DNA from: Butyrivibrio proteoclasticus P6B7
GTDB lineage: Bacteria > Bacillota > Clostridia > Lachnospirales > Lachnospiraceae
Length of the DNA stretch: 61,015 nt
Direction: 5' to 3'
Assembly: GCF_000622085.1 (NCBI RefSeq)
Contig: NZ_JHWL01000027.1
Span: 1 to 61,015 of the forward strand
Shown here: positions 59,675 to 61,015 of the stretch, one piece after another
Layout: each line of letters opens with the position of its first letter
Position numbering within the stretch: the stretch's first letter is position 1
Program-made: the position numbers and the translations under genes
Notes under the pieces: generated by a model
Databases searched by the model: none
Told to the model about the DNA's origin: nothing
What the model saw: the letters and a program-made list of their open reading frames with translations, nothing else

Positions 59675-60583
59675 TTAAAATCCTGCTTTTTTAAGAAGAT
59701 CAGCCATGGATGTTGTAGCTTCTCCATCACTTTCATATTCAATCTTCTCTTCTGTGATCTCAGTAGCTGCAATCTCTTCCAAAGCCTTCATGCTAAGACT
59801 AAGCTTTCCTTCCTTAATTGCAGTAACCTTTACCTTAACCTTCTGTCCAACCTTAAGAACAGCAGATGGATGTGCAATTCTCTGATTACAGATCTGAGAA
59901 ATATGAACAAGTCCGCTAAGGCCATTTCCAAGGTTAACAAAAGCTCCATAGTTCTGAAGACTTTCAACAATGCCCTCAGTTACAAGACCTACTTCAACAT
60001 TAGAAACCATCTCAGAACGCTTAGCATCAGCCTGCTCCTTAAGATAATCTCTTGCAGATAATACCAACTTGGAATTCTCTTTATCTGCAGTAATAACTCT
60101 AACCTTCAACACTTTTCCAACGTAATTAGGAATATCAGCCTCTTCAACAAAGGAAAGATCAAGTTTAGAAGCTGGGATAAAACCTCTGATTCCCTCAAGG
60201 AAAGCAACAGCTCCAGCCTTAACAGCTTCAGATACTTTTACATCAACATACTCTCCGGACTCAAGAAGCTCATTTAACTTATCCCAGGCAACTACTCTAT
60301 TAGCCTCTCTCTTTGATAAAAGAATATTACCATTACCATCATCTGTGCTAACTACTGTCGCAGAAATCTCATCACCAACAGAAATATCTCTATGGATATT
60401 AAACTTAGGATCATCACTAAGATCTTCAGCTTTGATAACGCCCTGAGTATAGTACTTAAGATCAAGAACAACCTCTGTATCCTTTACATCGATTACTGTT
60501 CCCTCAAGAATATCCCCTTCATTGATCTTACGAAAAGATCTATCGATCTCATCTTTAAAATCATTCATTGTTTCTTCTGCCAT
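59675..60583 (-). CDS. S1 RNA-binding domain protein, RpsA-like
   Basis: This protein has 302 residues. Three S1 domains lie at about 17-90 (GDILEGTVIDVKDTEVVLDLKYYTQGVIK), 104-178 (GFIPASKLDLSF) and 193-268 (TEGIVESLQNYGAFVNLGNGLSGLVHISQI). The third has the fullest consensus. Firmicutes S1 homologues of this kind are often annotated as ribosomal protein S1, with fewer repeats than the six of E. coli. A GGAGGTG site precedes the ATG. The function on the ribosome is not certain. Confidence 0.92.
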   Translation of the reverse strand: MAEETMNDFKDEIDRSFRKINEGDILEGTVIDVKDTEVVLDLKYYTQGVIKAEDLSDDPKFNIHRDISVGDEISATVVSTDDGNGNILLSKREANRVVAWDKLNELLESGEYVDVKVSEAVKAGAVAFLEGIRGFIPASKLDLSFVEEADIPNYVGKVLKVRVITADKENSKLVLSARDYLKEQADAKRSEMVSNVEVGLVTEGIVESLQNYGAFVNLGNGLSGLVHISQICNQRIAHPSAVLKVGQKVKVKVTAIKEGKLSLSMKALEEIAATEITEEKIEYESDGEATTSMADLLKKAGF

Positions 60584-60670
60584 AACACACCTCCAAAAAA
60601 TAAACTCTATTTGATTATAACATCAACAAAATCATTCTTTAATACCAATAATCCGAAGAAATGCACAAAA

Positions 60671-60697
60671 AAAGTAGGTATAATCAATACCTACTTT
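60671..60697 (-). terminator. Terminator of the tRNA cluster
   Basis: AAAGTAGGTAT, loop TGATT, ATACCTACTTT on the minus strand, followed by TTTT. It lies 3 bp past the tRNA-Cys 3' end. Confidence 0.88.
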
Positions 60698-60699
60698 AG

Positions 60700-60770
60700 A
60701 GGTGACAGGCGGATTTGAACCGCCGCTCAAGGTGTTGCAGACCTATGCCTTACCGCTTGGCTATGTCACC
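60700..60770 (-). tRNA. tRNA-Cys (GCA)
   Basis: The acceptor arm GGTGACA pairs with TGTCACC. The D arm is GCC ... GGC, and the anticodon loop CTGCAAC gives GCA. The T arm is GGCGG-TTCAAAT-CCGCC. It is 71 nt with discriminator T. CCA is not encoded. It is the third of three tRNAs on the minus strand. Confidence 0.96.
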
Positions 60771-60784
60771 AGATATAAAATTAG

Positions 60785-60856
60785 TGACTCCGACGAGAAT
60801 CGAACTCGTGTTACCGCCGTGAAAGGGCGATGTCTTGACCGCTTGACCACGGAGCC
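60785..60856 (-). tRNA. tRNA-Glu (TTC)
   Basis: The acceptor arm is GGCTCCG with CGGAGTC, one G-U pair. The anticodon loop CTTTCAC gives TTC. The T arm is ACGAG-TTCGATT-CTCGT. It is 72 nt with discriminator A. CCA is not encoded. Confidence 0.96.
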
Positions 60857-60914
60857 TTATTCGACCATTTCTTTCAGTAACAGTCTCTTCATCATCAAAG
60901 TTCTCTTTGATAAG

Positions 60915-60987
60915 CTCCCCAAGTTGGACTCGAACCAACGACACTTCGGTTAACAGCCGAATGCTCTACCGACTGAGCTATTGAGGA
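60915..60987 (-). tRNA. tRNA-Asn (GTT)
   Basis: The acceptor arm is TCCTCAA with TTGGGGA. The anticodon stem-loop TTCGG-CTGTTAA-CCGAA gives GTT. The T arm is GTTGG-TTCGAGT-CCAAC. It is 73 nt with discriminator G. CCA is not encoded. Confidence 0.96.
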
Positions 60988-61015
60988 TTATGATAATACA
61001 CAAAATACCATGCAG

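Overview
The window looks like a chromosomal segment of a Gram-positive anaerobe of the family Lachnospiraceae, most like Butyrivibrio or Pseudobutyrivibrio. This is inferred from gene content and protein style, not from a database search. The evidence is a paired GlgC/GlgD, a single-chain pyruvate:ferredoxin oxidoreductase beside a 56-residue clostridial ferredoxin, SpoVG, MecA, a DnaD/DnaC-type primosome, a GH112 phosphorylase and lipoprotein-dependent sugar ABC importers. Many of the housekeeping blocks (mfd-pth-spoVG, prs, rpiB-upp-tsaC, gdpP-rplI-dnaB, rpsF-ssb-rpsR) lie near the replication origin in Bacillus subtilis.

Layout. 1-6.7 kb: the 5' part of an ISLre2-like transposase sits directly after the 3' end of a 1796-residue Rhs/YD-repeat protein. 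Two small alpha-helical proteins of the type VII secretion helper kind precede the Rhs gene in the same operon. 6.8-14 kb (minus): mfd, pth, spoVG and the glycogen genes glgC and glgD. 14-19.3 kb (plus): a Mur ligase, a DnaA-box-rich intergenic region, a DnaD-like gene, a DnaC/DnaI-like helicase loader and a divergent 404-residue PRPP synthetase. 19.5-26.6 kb (minus): an accessory operon rich in GNAT acetyltransferases, with HAD phosphatases, an epimerase, a CPBP membrane protease, a thioesterase and a lipoprotein. 27-32.8 kb: a GH2 beta-galactosidase and a large membrane-anchored protein of unknown role with a degenerate cysteine-peptidase-like C-terminus. 32.8-39 kb: a DUF402 protein, then a minus operon with a GH18 protein, tsaC, rpiB, upp, a dCMP-deaminase-like gene and a coiled-coil/SleB wall hydrolase.

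39-44.8 kb: mecA behind a long leader, then nifJ and a divergently placed small ferredoxin gene. 44.9-51.1 kb (minus): gdpP-rplI-dnaB, rpsF-ssb-rpsR, a sirtuin and a DUF951 gene. 51.2-59.6 kb: a carbohydrate locus made of a solute-binding lipoprotein, two permeases and an AraC regulator on the minus strand, facing GH105 and GH112 genes on the plus strand. Together these suggest uptake and intracellular phosphorolysis of pectin (rhamnogalacturonan) side-chain fragments. 59.7-61 kb: a three-domain S1 protein and tRNA-Cys, tRNA-Glu and tRNA-Asn on the minus strand.

The most unusual feature is the left end. A giant Rhs protein appears to use an LXG/WXG-like N-terminus with two helper proteins, suggesting type VII export, and its C-terminal toxin part has probably been removed by an insertion sequence. 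Other points of interest are the DnaA-box cluster ahead of the primosome genes, nested palindromic elements at gene 3' ends, a lipoprotein carrying a motif known from sodium-pumping decarboxylases, and a ferredoxin with a 41-nt exact internal repeat.
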